A stretch of 5,077 nt of DNA. It comes from Chitinophagia bacterium. Lineage in GTDB: Bacteria; Bacteroidota; Bacteroidia; Chitinophagales; Chitinophagaceae. The DNA lies in the NCBI GenBank assembly GCA_010021705.1, contig RGMU01000133.1, forward strand, positions 1 to 5,077. Reading direction: 5' to 3'. Positions 1 through 5,077 of this stretch are shown piece after piece. The notes below the pieces were generated by a model. The model was not told the DNA's origin. It saw only the letters and a list, made by a program, of their open reading frames with translations, and searched no databases. The translations under genes were made by a program, and so were the position numbers. Each line of letters opens with the position of its first letter. Position 1 is the stretch's first letter.

Positions 1-86
1 CCACTCAAAATGCCATAGTTCTCCTTGTCTCTAAGGAGGCGTTTCATAGCCCAATCGTAGCGTATTTGTGAGTTGATAGCCGGCAT
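1..86 (-). CDS. Rpn-like PD-(D/E)XK nuclease / putative transposase, N-terminal fragment (cut by window edge)
   Basis: Only the first 28 codons are in the window; the gene continues past the left edge. The peptide begins MPAINSQIRYDW and continues AMKRLLRDKENYGILSG. The YDWAxKRLLRdKxNyxiL pattern at residues 10-27 matches, from memory, the N-terminus of Bacteroidota proteins annotated as Rpn family recombination-promoting nuclease/putative transposase (PD-(D/E)XK nuclease superfamily). Such proteins are thought to be DNA endonucleases; none of the catalytic residues is visible here. The start is well fixed: an in-frame TAA lies four codons upstream with no other start codon between, and the next Met (residue 14) falls inside the conserved motif. 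A TAACTTTG promoter box ends four bases before the ATG. The family call rests on a short stretch, so it is moderate; that a gene starts here is more certain. Confidence 0.62.
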   Translation of the reverse strand, partial: MPAINSQIRYDWAMKRLLRDKENYGILS

Positions 87-90
87 GGTG

Positions 91-98
91 CAAAGTTA
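91..98 (-). promoter_or_regulatory. Bacteroidota -7 box (TAACTTTG) of the Rpn-like gene
   Basis: On the minus strand the sequence TAACTTTG fits the Bacteroidota -7 consensus TAnnTTTG exactly and is followed by CACC and then the ATG. I find no TTG/TTTG -33 element at 19-23 bases upstream. If transcription starts about five bases after the box, as the name -7 implies, the first transcribed base is at or next to the A of the start codon, giving a leaderless mRNA. The TA of the box is also part of the in-frame stop codon TAA that closes the reading frame upstream. Confidence 0.55.
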
Positions 99-218
99 GG
101 CAAAAAATCTGTGATAGGCGGTTTTTGCGCTTATGGTAGATGTATGATAAGTTCAAAATATACTATTTCAGCATGCCGCTATTAGTAGTAATGAAATTTA
201 GACGCAGCTGCAATCCCA

Positions 219-268
219 CTATTTACCCTATCAATAGGGCTATTTACCGCTCCTATAGCCTATTCACC
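219..268 (+). repeat. Three phased direct repeats CTATTYACC upstream of the receptor promoter
   Basis: CTATTTACC occurs at 219-227 and 240-248, and CTATTCACC at 260-268. The start-to-start spacings are 21 and 20 bases, that is two helical turns, so the copies would lie on the same face of the DNA. A fourth, shorter copy, ATTCACC at 291-297, sits between the proposed -33 and -7 elements. The array ends six bases before the -33 TTTG, the usual place for an activator that touches RNA polymerase. I infer a binding site for a dimeric or oligomeric regulator of the receptor operon. I do not recognise the motif, and A/T-rich intergenic DNA can give short repeats by chance. Confidence 0.45.
226..239. 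promoter_or_regulatory. Inverted repeat CCCTAT-CA-ATAGGG, possible operator
   Basis: Six-base perfect arms (226-231 and 234-239) surround a two-base centre, CA. It lies almost exactly between the first two CTATTTACC repeats, overlapping the last two bases of the first and abutting the second. Because the centre is so short it is more likely a dimeric protein site than an RNA hairpin, and it lies upstream of the proposed promoter, so it would not be transcribed with the receptor. No regulator gene is visible in the window to pair with it. Confidence 0.35.
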
Positions 269-273
269 TATTT

Positions 274-307
274 TTTGATACTGTTATCAAATTCACCCTT
301 TTCTTTG
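274..307 (+). promoter_or_regulatory. Putative Bacteroidota promoter of the receptor-DUF4249 unit
   Basis: TTTG at 274-277 can serve as the -33 element and TTTCTTTG at 300-307 as the -7 element (five of the six fixed bases of TAnnTTTG). The spacer is 22 bases, at the long end of what is accepted for this phylum. Transcription would begin near 312, leaving a leader of roughly 18 A/T-rich bases before the ATG at 330. There is no Shine-Dalgarno sequence in that leader, as is normal for Bacteroidota. The weaker match in the -7 box and the repeat array upstream suggest a regulated rather than constitutive promoter. Confidence 0.45.
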
Positions 308-329
308 CGGGCGAATTAAAATTACTTAT

Positions 330-2660
330 ATGAAGGCTTTAAAGAGAATTGGGGCAATGTTAGCCCTGCTATTGCTCTACGGCAGTGCTTTTGCGCAGCA
401 ACGATATACACTAAGCGGAACATTAAAAGATGCCCGCAACAGCGAAACGCTTATCAATGCTTTGGTAACAGTGGAGGGCAAACCCGAATTAGGCACCATT
501 ACCAATGAATACGGCTTTTATTCCCTTACGTTACCCGCCGGCTATTACAGTATTATATACAGCTATGTAGGCTACACCGCCGACACCGTTAAGCTGTCGT
601 TGGGGCAAAATATTGTAAAAAATGTTGCTCTTAAAAGCCAATCACGCGAATTGAAAGACGTGGTGGTAAAACAAGTGAAAGAAAATAATAACATTACCAC
701 AGCACAAATGGGTGTTGAAAAGCTGAATATGGCAGAAATTAACAAGCTACCCGTGCTTTTAGGAGAAAGAGATGTATTAAAAACCATTCAGTTATTACCC
801 GGTATTAAAAGTGCCGGCGAAGGCAATAGTGGCTTTAATGTGCGCGGCGGTACTACCGACCAAAATTTGATTCTCCTTGACGAAGCCCCCGTTTATAATG
901 CAGCCCACCTGCTTGGTTTTTTCTCCACTTTTAACAGTGATGCCATTAAAGACGCTACTATATATAAAGGAACGCAGCCCGCGCAATACGGAGGCAGATT
1001 GGCTTCTGTGTTAGACATACGCATGAAAGACGGCAACAAACAAAGCTATGAAGCTAATGGTAGCTTAGGGCTTATATCTTCTAAATTAAGCGTGGAAGGT
1101 CCCGTTGTGAACGATAAAGGCTCTTTCTTTGTTTCCGGCAGGCGCACTTATGCCGATATATTCTTAAAAGCATCTACTGATGAGGGCGTGAAAAGTAGTA
1201 AACTTTACTTTTATGACCTTAACGGAAAATTAAACTACCAATTAGGCAAAAAAGATAGGCTATACCTTTCTGGCTACACCGGACGCGATGAATTAGGCTT
1301 AGGCGGCATATTTGGCATAAAATGGGGCAATGCCACCGGCACCCTGCGCTGGAATCATATCCTGAATGACAAGCTATTTTCCAATACTTCGCTTATTTAC
1401 AGCAAGTATGAATACAGAATATCCATAAAAAGTGGCACTACCAACTTTGATATAAACTCTCAAATCAAAGACTTAAATATAAAAGAAGAAATGCAGTATT
1501 TCCCAAATGCTAAAAACGCATGGAAATTTGGCATCAACAGCATTTATCACACCGTGCTACCCGGTGAAGTAACCTCTTCGGGCACAGGCGTTAACAACAT
1601 TTCAATCCAACAACGCAAATCGCTTGAAAATGCCATTTATGCCAACAATGACTGGAAGGCTTCTTCCAAATTGAATATTAATTACGGGCTAAGATTATCA
1701 TCTTTCTACGTATTGGGTGGCGGTGATTTTTACGAATTGAACGAAAATAGAACACTTAAAGGCAAAAAGTATTATGCTGAAAATGAAATTGTAACCGCCT
1801 ATTACAATGCAGAGCCTCGTATTTCTGCCTCTTTCCAATTTTCAGAGGCTTCTTCATTGAAAGCAGGCTATGCCCGCAACACGCAGAACATGCACCTTAT
1901 CTCCAACAGCACTTCCACCAACCCAACCGATAAGTGGGTGTCTAACAGCAACAACATTCTACCCGAAATAGCCGACCAAGTGAGCTTAGGATATTTTAAG
2001 AACCTAAAAAATAACAAATATGAATTAAGTGCCGAAGCCTACTATAAAAACATGCAAAACCAAATTGACTATAAAGACGGTGCCGATGTGTTATTTAGCG
2101 ACTCACTTGAAACTCAGTTACTTAACGGTAAAGGCAGGGCTTATGGATTGGAGCTATATGCCCGCAAAAAAACAGGCAAGCTAACCGGCTGGATTAGCTA
2201 TACCCTATCTAAAACAGAGAAGCAAATAAACGGCATTAACAACAATGAATGGTATGCAGCAAGGCAAGATAGAACACATGACATATCTATAGTGGGTAAC
2301 TATGAAATATCGCCTAAATGGTCTCTATCTGCTGTTTGGGTATATAATACCGGTAATGCGGTTACGTTTCCAAGCGGAAAATACATGTTGGACAATCAAG
2401 TAGTGTTTTTATATACCGAGCGCAACGGCTACCGTATGCCCGCCTACCACCGCTTAGACTTAGGTGCTACCCTAAAACTTAAAAGCCGGAAGCACTACAG
2501 CAGCGAGCTTAATTTTAGCCTTTATAACGCTTATGGTAGGCAAAACCCATACAACATTACATTTAAGCAAAGCACTACTGACCCTAACGTTACCGTTGCC
2601 GAGCAAACCTCACTTTTCCGCTGGGTACCTGCCGTATCATGGAACTTTAAATTTAAATAA
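330..2660 (+). CDS. TonB-dependent outer-membrane receptor with carboxypeptidase-regulatory-like and plug domains
   Basis: This 776-residue protein should import an unidentified ligand across the outer membrane using TonB energy. Residues 1-22 are a Sec signal peptide with probable cleavage at AFA|QQ. Residues about 26-104 form the carboxypeptidase-regulatory-like beta domain (YTLSGTLKDARNSETL start, EYGFYSLTLPAGYY core). ELKDVVV at 107-113 is a candidate TonB box. The plug follows at about 130-235, with LLPGI (155-159), FNVRGG (169-174), LLDEAPVYN (182-190), IYKG (211-214) and YGGR (220-223). The rest is the beta-barrel, rich in alternating strands and ending in an aromatic-containing WNFKFK. 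There is no STN domain, so signalling through a FecR-type anti-sigma factor is not expected. The HLLGFFSTFNSDAI segment (193-206) is typical of receptors paired with DUF4249 lipoproteins, and such a gene follows 22 bases downstream. Length and domain order look complete, with no frameshift. The class is certain; the substrate is unknown. Confidence 0.95.
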   Translation: MKALKRIGAMLALLLLYGSAFAQQRYTLSGTLKDARNSETLINALVTVEGKPELGTITNEYGFYSLTLPAGYYSIIYSYVGYTADTVKLSLGQNIVKNVALKSQSRELKDVVVKQVKENNNITTAQMGVEKLNMAEINKLPVLLGERDVLKTIQLLPGIKSAGEGNSGFNVRGGTTDQNLILLDEAPVYNAAHLLGFFSTFNSDAIKDATIYKGTQPAQYGGRLASVLDIRMKDGNKQSYEANGSLGLISSKLSVEGPVVNDKGSFFVSGRRTYADIFLKASTDEGVKSSKLYFYDLNGKLNYQLGKKDRLYLSGYTGRDELGLGGIFGIKWGNATGTLRWNHILNDKLFSNTSLIYSKYEYRISIKSGTTNFDINSQIKDLNIKEEMQYFPNAKNAWKFGINSIYHTVLPGEVTSSGTGVNNISIQQRKSLENAIYANNDWKASSKLNINYGLRLSSFYVLGGGDFYELNENRTLKGKKYYAENEIVTAYYNAEPRISASFQFSEASSLKAGYARNTQNMHLISNSTSTNPTDKWVSNSNNILPEIADQVSLGYFKNLKNNKYELSAEAYYKNMQNQIDYKDGADVLFSDSLETQLLNGKGRAYGLELYARKKTGKLTGWISYTLSKTEKQINGINNNEWYAARQDRTHDISIVGNYEISPKWSLSAVWVYNTGNAVTFPSGKYMLDNQVVFLYTERNGYRMPAYHRLDLGATLKLKSRKHYSSELNFSLYNAYGRQNPYNITFKQSTTDPNVTVAEQTSLFRWVPAVSWNFKFK

Positions 2661-2682
2661 TTAACCTTTCAAAACAATAAAT

Positions 2683-3477
2683 ATGAAACAGACCATATAT
2701 TTGCTTGCCACCACTGCCATGCTATTTACAACTTTTAGTTGTAAAAAAATTATAGACGTAAAGCTAAACGACAGTGCTCAAAAGGTAGTAATAGAAGGCG
2801 TTATTACCAATGCGCCCCCTCCTTACACCGTAACTGTTACTAAAACTGCCAACTTTTCTTCCGACAACAACTTTACCACCATTAACAACGCTATAATAGT
2901 AATAAACAGCGGCACTATATATGATACTTTAGTACAAGCTGCGCCCGGTGTATACAAAACTTCTAAAATAATCGGTTTACCGGGTGCCACCTACCATATA
3001 GACGTAAACATAGACGGTAATCATTATATGGCACAGTCCACCATGCCAATACCCGTAAATTTAGACTCTGTAAGTATCATTAAATCCACCTTTGGATTTG
3101 AACCTAAAAACAGGCAGTTAGTTCCCCGATATAACGACCCTGCAAGCACAGCCAATTTTTACCGCTTTAAGCAAAAAGTGAACAACAAATATACCGACCA
3201 GCTTTATGTAGAAGACGATATTCTAACAAACGGACAAACCAACAATAAACCCTTATTAACTCCGGTATTTCCCCCGCAAGTGGGCGATAGTGCTACCGTA
3301 GAAATGATGTGTATTGACCAACCGGTATATAAATACTTCTATTCGCTAAGCCAAAATTCCGGCAACAGCCAAGACGAAGCTGCTACCCCTGCCAATCCTA
3401 TTACCAACTTTAGTGGTGGTTGCTTGGGCTACTTTTCCGCCCAAACATACCAAAAAGTAAACGTCTTTGTGCAATAA
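2683..3477 (+). CDS. DUF4249 family outer-membrane lipoprotein, partner of the upstream receptor
   Basis: This 264-residue protein has a lipoprotein signal: a hydrophobic stretch at 5-18 and TFSC at 17-20, with Cys20 as the likely lipidated residue. The lipobox is loose (Phe at -2), which Bacteroidota tolerate. Features I associate with DUF4249 are CKKIIDVKL (20-28), KVVIEGVITN (34-43), VTVTKTANF (50-58), PGVYKT (88-93), the MPIPVNLDSV segment (121-130), VYKYFYSL (215-222) and NPITNFSGG...LGYFSA near the end. Strands alternating with turns suggest an all-beta, secreted protein. No enzyme motif is visible and the molecular function of the family is not established. The gene starts 22 bases after the receptor stop, with no terminator between, so the two are very likely co-transcribed. 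By analogy with SusC/SusD it may help capture the ligand at the receptor; that is inference. Cys210 and Cys247 could form a disulfide. No obvious surface-export signal (cluster of acidic residues) directly follows Cys20. Confidence 0.88.
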   Translation: MKQTIYLLATTAMLFTTFSCKKIIDVKLNDSAQKVVIEGVITNAPPPYTVTVTKTANFSSDNNFTTINNAIIVINSGTIYDTLVQAAPGVYKTSKIIGLPGATYHIDVNIDGNHYMAQSTMPIPVNLDSVSIIKSTFGFEPKNRQLVPRYNDPASTANFYRFKQKVNNKYTDQLYVEDDILTNGQTNNKPLLTPVFPPQVGDSATVEMMCIDQPVYKYFYSLSQNSGNSQDEAATPANPITNFSGGCLGYFSAQTYQKVNVFVQ

Positions 3478-3491
3478 AACTTCCTTAATAC

Positions 3492-4199
3492 CTACCCTAT
3501 TTCCGCTGCTTGCAAATTGCCGGTTCGCTGTTGAACCCAGCCTAATACTTTATTAAGCTGTTCTTCAGGGGTAAGGTTGCTGTTGTCTAAAAGAATGGCA
3601 TCTTTAGCTCGCTTTAGCGGGCTTTCTTCACGGGTAGAGTCTATATAATCACGTAGCTCTAAATTATGCCTCACCTCGTCTATCGTTATTTGGTTATTCT
3701 TTTCATATAATTCATGGAAACGGCGCAGTACGCGCACTGCCGGGTCGGCAGTCATAAACACTTTAAGCTCCGCTTGCGGAAACACCACAGTGCCAATATC
3801 TCTGCCGTCCATCACTATACCTTTCATTATGCCCATTTTTTGCTGCTGCTCTACCGCAAACAGCCTTACTTCTTTAATGGCTGCTACTTCGCTCACTTTA
3901 TTGGACACGGGCATTTCGCGTATTTCTAACGAAACATTTTCTTCGTTCAGTAAAATATCGGAGGCTTGCCGGTCAGGATTATACTCAAACGACAGGTTAA
4001 CATGCTGCAAGGCATCAACCACACTGCCATGATGATAAAAGCCCACCGAATGGCGTAAAAAATAGAGGGTAATAGCCCTATACATAGCCCCGCTGTCTAT
4101 ATATTTATACCCCAATGCCACACTTAGCTGCTTAGCAATAGTACTTTTTCCGCAGGAAGAGAAACCGTCTATTGCTATAATAATCTTCGGCTGCTCCAT
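3492..4199 (-). CDS. cmk: Cytidylate kinase (CMP/dCMP kinase)
   Basis: This 235-residue cytoplasmic enzyme transfers phosphate from ATP to CMP or dCMP to make CDP or dCDP for RNA, DNA and phospholipid precursors. The P-loop is GFSSCGKST at 12-20. The nucleoside-monophosphate site is marked by YIDSGAMYR (33-41) and DGRDIGTVVFP (131-141). The C-terminal RDYIDSTREESPLKRAKDA segment (183-201) carries Arg183, Asp187 and Arg190, which align with Arg181, Asp185 and Arg188 of the E. coli enzyme. LDNSNLTPEEQ at 204-214 is the usual family ending. Length is close to the E. coli protein, so it is complete. The start is unambiguous: an in-frame TAA lies four codons upstream and the next Met (39) is beyond the P-loop. 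The gene has its own promoter box directly before the ATG and is convergent with the DUF4249 gene, 14 bases away. It is a housekeeping gene with no visible tie to its neighbours. Confidence 0.96.
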   Translation of the reverse strand: MEQPKIIIAIDGFSSCGKSTIAKQLSVALGYKYIDSGAMYRAITLYFLRHSVGFYHHGSVVDALQHVNLSFEYNPDRQASDILLNEENVSLEIREMPVSNKVSEVAAIKEVRLFAVEQQQKMGIMKGIVMDGRDIGTVVFPQAELKVFMTADPAVRVLRRFHELYEKNNQITIDEVRHNLELRDYIDSTREESPLKRAKDAILLDNSNLTPEEQLNKVLGWVQQRTGNLQAAEIG

Positions 4200-4203
4200 A
4201 GTG

Positions 4204-4211
4204 CAAATTTA
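4204..4211 (-). promoter_or_regulatory. Bacteroidota -7 box (TAAATTTG) of cmk
   Basis: On the minus strand TAAATTTG matches TAnnTTTG exactly, then CACT, then the cmk ATG. The arrangement is the same as at the Rpn-like gene (box, CAC and a pyrimidine, ATG). No clear -33 TTG is present at the usual distance. The predicted transcription start falls on or beside the start codon, so cmk is predicted to be made from a leaderless mRNA. It also means cmk does not depend on read-through from the sugar transferase. Confidence 0.6.
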
Positions 4212-4258
4212 CGCAAAATAGCTGTATGTAACACTGTTTTGCCCGTAAAGGAAGAAAA

Positions 4259-4284
4259 GTTTTTACTATACGAGTTATAAAAAC
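4259..4284 (-). terminator. Weak A/T-rich hairpin, possible terminator of the sugar transferase gene
   Basis: Read on the minus strand, GTTTTTATA (4284-4276) can pair with the two blocks TAT (4270-4268) and AAAAAC (4264-4259), leaving a five-base loop, ACTCG, and a three-base bulge, AGT. It begins four bases after the stop codon of the sugar transferase and is followed by CTTTTCTTCC-like, pyrimidine-rich sequence. The stem has only one G-C pair, so its stability is low and the call is tentative. It could equally be chance symmetry in A/T-rich DNA. Confidence 0.28.
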
Positions 4285-4288
4285 GTAC

Positions 4289-5032
4289 TTATGCTTTGCC
4301 GGTAATTAGCTTAAACGCTTTTTCTACCACTTTTAGCATAGTGGTGGCAATAATTTTAATATCAAGCCAAAGGGTGCGGTTTTTTACATAATAAATATCC
4401 CACTGAACGCGCTTGCGCAGTTCACGCTCTCCATTAATTTCGCCTATGTAGTCTTTAATTTGTGCCATGCCTGTCATACCGGGTTTAGCATCTAAGCGTA
4501 GGTTATAATAGGGAATATATTCGGCATATATTTGAGTATGATAAAGCATGTGAGGGCGAGGTCCTACAATACTCATATCGCCCAGCAATACATTAAAAAA
4601 TTGAGCCGTTTCGTCTAAGTGAGTAATACGCAAAAATTTGCCGATGCCCGTAATGCGCTTATCATTAATTGATACTTGTTGCATATCGGCATCAGGGTTC
4701 ACATACATGGTTCTGAACTTAAAGCATTTAAACTCTTTACCCATATAGCCGGTGCGCCTTTGTATAAAAAAAACCGGACCGCGTGATGATAGTGCAATGA
4801 GTATTGCCAATATTGGCGTTAACCAACTCATTACCAAAACAATAAAAGCCAATGAAACAGTAATGTCTATGGCGCGCTTGGCAATAAGAAAGTATGATGG
4901 TGGTTTACACACCACATACAGCCGGCTAATGTCGTGAAACATATACCTGATATGGGATATATTGGAGTGTGGCAAGGGAGATACCATGCTACTTGCTTCC
5001 AAATCCATTTCTAAGGTCATGTTGTTTTTCAT
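4289..5032 (-). CDS. Sugar transferase, small monotopic phosphoglycosyl transferase (undecaprenyl-phosphate sugar-1-phosphate transferase)
   Basis: The enzyme should move a sugar-1-phosphate from a UDP-sugar onto undecaprenyl phosphate at the inner face of the cytoplasmic membrane, the first step of exopolysaccharide, capsule or O-antigen synthesis. From the ATG at 5032 it has 247 residues. A basic KR (52-53) precedes a hydrophobic segment at about 55-81, broken by Thr72-Pro73, as in the re-entrant helix of PglC-type enzymes. Then come SRGPVFFIQRRTGYMG (83-98), KFRTM (105-109), the catalytic Asp140-Glu141 in HLDETAQFFNVLLGDMSIV, GPRP (157-160) and KPGMTGMAQ (183-191). It lacks the four-helix N-terminal half of WbaP/WcaJ; the first 50 residues are polar and unrecognised. 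The frame stays open to the window edge. A TTG at 5062 would add ten residues, but it lies in a promoter-like box, so I prefer the ATG; another ATG follows four codons later. The sugar specificity and any linked glycan cluster are not visible. Confidence 0.9.
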   Translation of the reverse strand: MKNNMTLEMDLEASSMVSPLPHSNISHIRYMFHDISRLYVVCKPPSYFLIAKRAIDITVSLAFIVLVMSWLTPILAILIALSSRGPVFFIQRRTGYMGKEFKCFKFRTMYVNPDADMQQVSINDKRITGIGKFLRITHLDETAQFFNVLLGDMSIVGPRPHMLYHTQIYAEYIPYYNLRLDAKPGMTGMAQIKDYIGEINGERELRKRVQWDIYYVKNRTLWLDIKIIATTMLKVVEKAFKLITGKA

Positions 5033-5059
5033 TACTGTACAGTCTTTTACTAAATACCG

Positions 5060-5067
5060 CAAAAATC
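5060..5067 (-). promoter_or_regulatory. Putative -7 box (GATTTTTG) of the sugar transferase gene
   Basis: On the minus strand GATTTTTG matches five of the six fixed bases of TAnnTTTG and is followed by CGG, the same context (TTTGCGG) as the receptor promoter. Transcription would begin near 5055, giving a leader of about 23 bases before the ATG at 5032. The expected -33 element would lie outside the window, so only half of the promoter can be examined. The box contains the alternative TTG codon, which therefore could not be translated from this transcript. Confidence 0.38.
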
Positions 5068-5077
5068 GTGCTAAAGT

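Noticed and set aside
204..211. Palindrome GCAGCTGC in the intergenic region
   Set aside because: Eight-base palindromes are expected by chance, and this one is not aligned with the repeats or the promoter.
140..319. A 59-codon plus-strand open frame (starts MYDKFKIYYFSM) across the gap before the receptor
   Set aside because: It runs over the repeat array and the promoter and has no good -7 box before it. Its composition looks like translated A/T-rich noncoding DNA and it resembles no protein I know. The 21-base repeat spacing, a multiple of three, is not enough to call it a gene.
572..986. Two minus-strand open frames inside the receptor gene (572-787 and 795-986)
   Set aside because: They lie wholly within the plug-domain coding region of a clear TonB receptor, and their translations have no recognisable domain; they are shadow frames.
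3522..3537. Hairpin GGTTC-GCTGTT-GAACC near the convergent gene ends, considered as a terminator
   Set aside because: It lies within the cmk coding sequence, has only a five-base stem, and is not followed by a T-run on either strand.
3714..4032. Two overlapping plus-strand open frames antisense to cmk
   Set aside because: cmk is unambiguous on the other strand, with all motifs intact, and these translations have low-complexity His/Phe or Ser/Thr composition typical of antisense shadow frames.
4752..4937. Plus-strand open frame antisense to the sugar transferase membrane segment
   Set aside because: It is the complement of the conserved re-entrant helix region of the sugar transferase, with no independent promoter or protein similarity.
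1..5077. CRISPR arrays, tRNA or rRNA genes, riboswitches, insertion-sequence ends
   Set aside because: I looked on both strands and found no spaced repeat array of CRISPR type, no cloverleaf, no rRNA segment, and no paired terminal inverted repeats. Nearly all the sequence is explained by five genes.

Overview
The window looks like a chromosomal segment of a Bacteroidota bacterium, probably from the Chitinophagales/Sphingobacteriia/Flavobacteriia side of the phylum; I cannot go deeper from sequence alone. Four things point there: a TonB-dependent receptor with an N-terminal carboxypeptidase-regulatory-like domain followed by a DUF4249 lipoprotein, a combination typical of this phylum; a cytidylate kinase whose P-loop reads GFSSCGKST; promoter elements of the Bacteroidota type (TAnnTTTG) ahead of genes; and no Shine-Dalgarno sequences, with A/T-rich leaders instead.

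Layout. Positions 1-86 (minus strand) hold the first 28 codons of a gene that runs off the left edge, most likely an Rpn/PD-(D/E)XK-type putative transposase/nuclease. The 243-base gap 87-329 separates it from a divergent two-gene unit. That gap contains a set of phased ATTYACC direct repeats, a CCCTAT/ATAGGG inverted repeat and a plausible Bacteroidota promoter. The plus-strand unit is a TonB-dependent outer-membrane receptor (330-2660) and a DUF4249 lipoprotein (2683-3477), 22 bases apart. Fourteen bases later, on the minus strand and convergent, comes cmk, cytidylate kinase (3492-4199). An 89-base gap follows, then a minus-strand sugar transferase of the small monotopic phosphoglycosyl transferase class (4289 to a probable ATG at 5032).

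How the genes work together. The receptor and the DUF4249 protein very likely form one outer-membrane unit, analogous to SusC/SusD: a TonB-driven barrel plus a surface or periplasmic lipoprotein. The substrate cannot be told from the sequence. cmk is a housekeeping nucleotide gene. The sugar transferase would start assembly of a lipid-linked polysaccharide on undecaprenyl phosphate. Neither minus-strand gene has an obvious functional link to the receptor unit.

I see no clear novel defence, mobile or RNA system. The most interesting signals are regulatory: the repeat array in front of the receptor promoter; two genes (rpn-like and cmk) whose TAnnTTTG box ends four bases before an unambiguous ATG, which predicts leaderless mRNAs; and a promoter-like box that covers the upstream TTG of the sugar transferase and argues for the downstream ATG.
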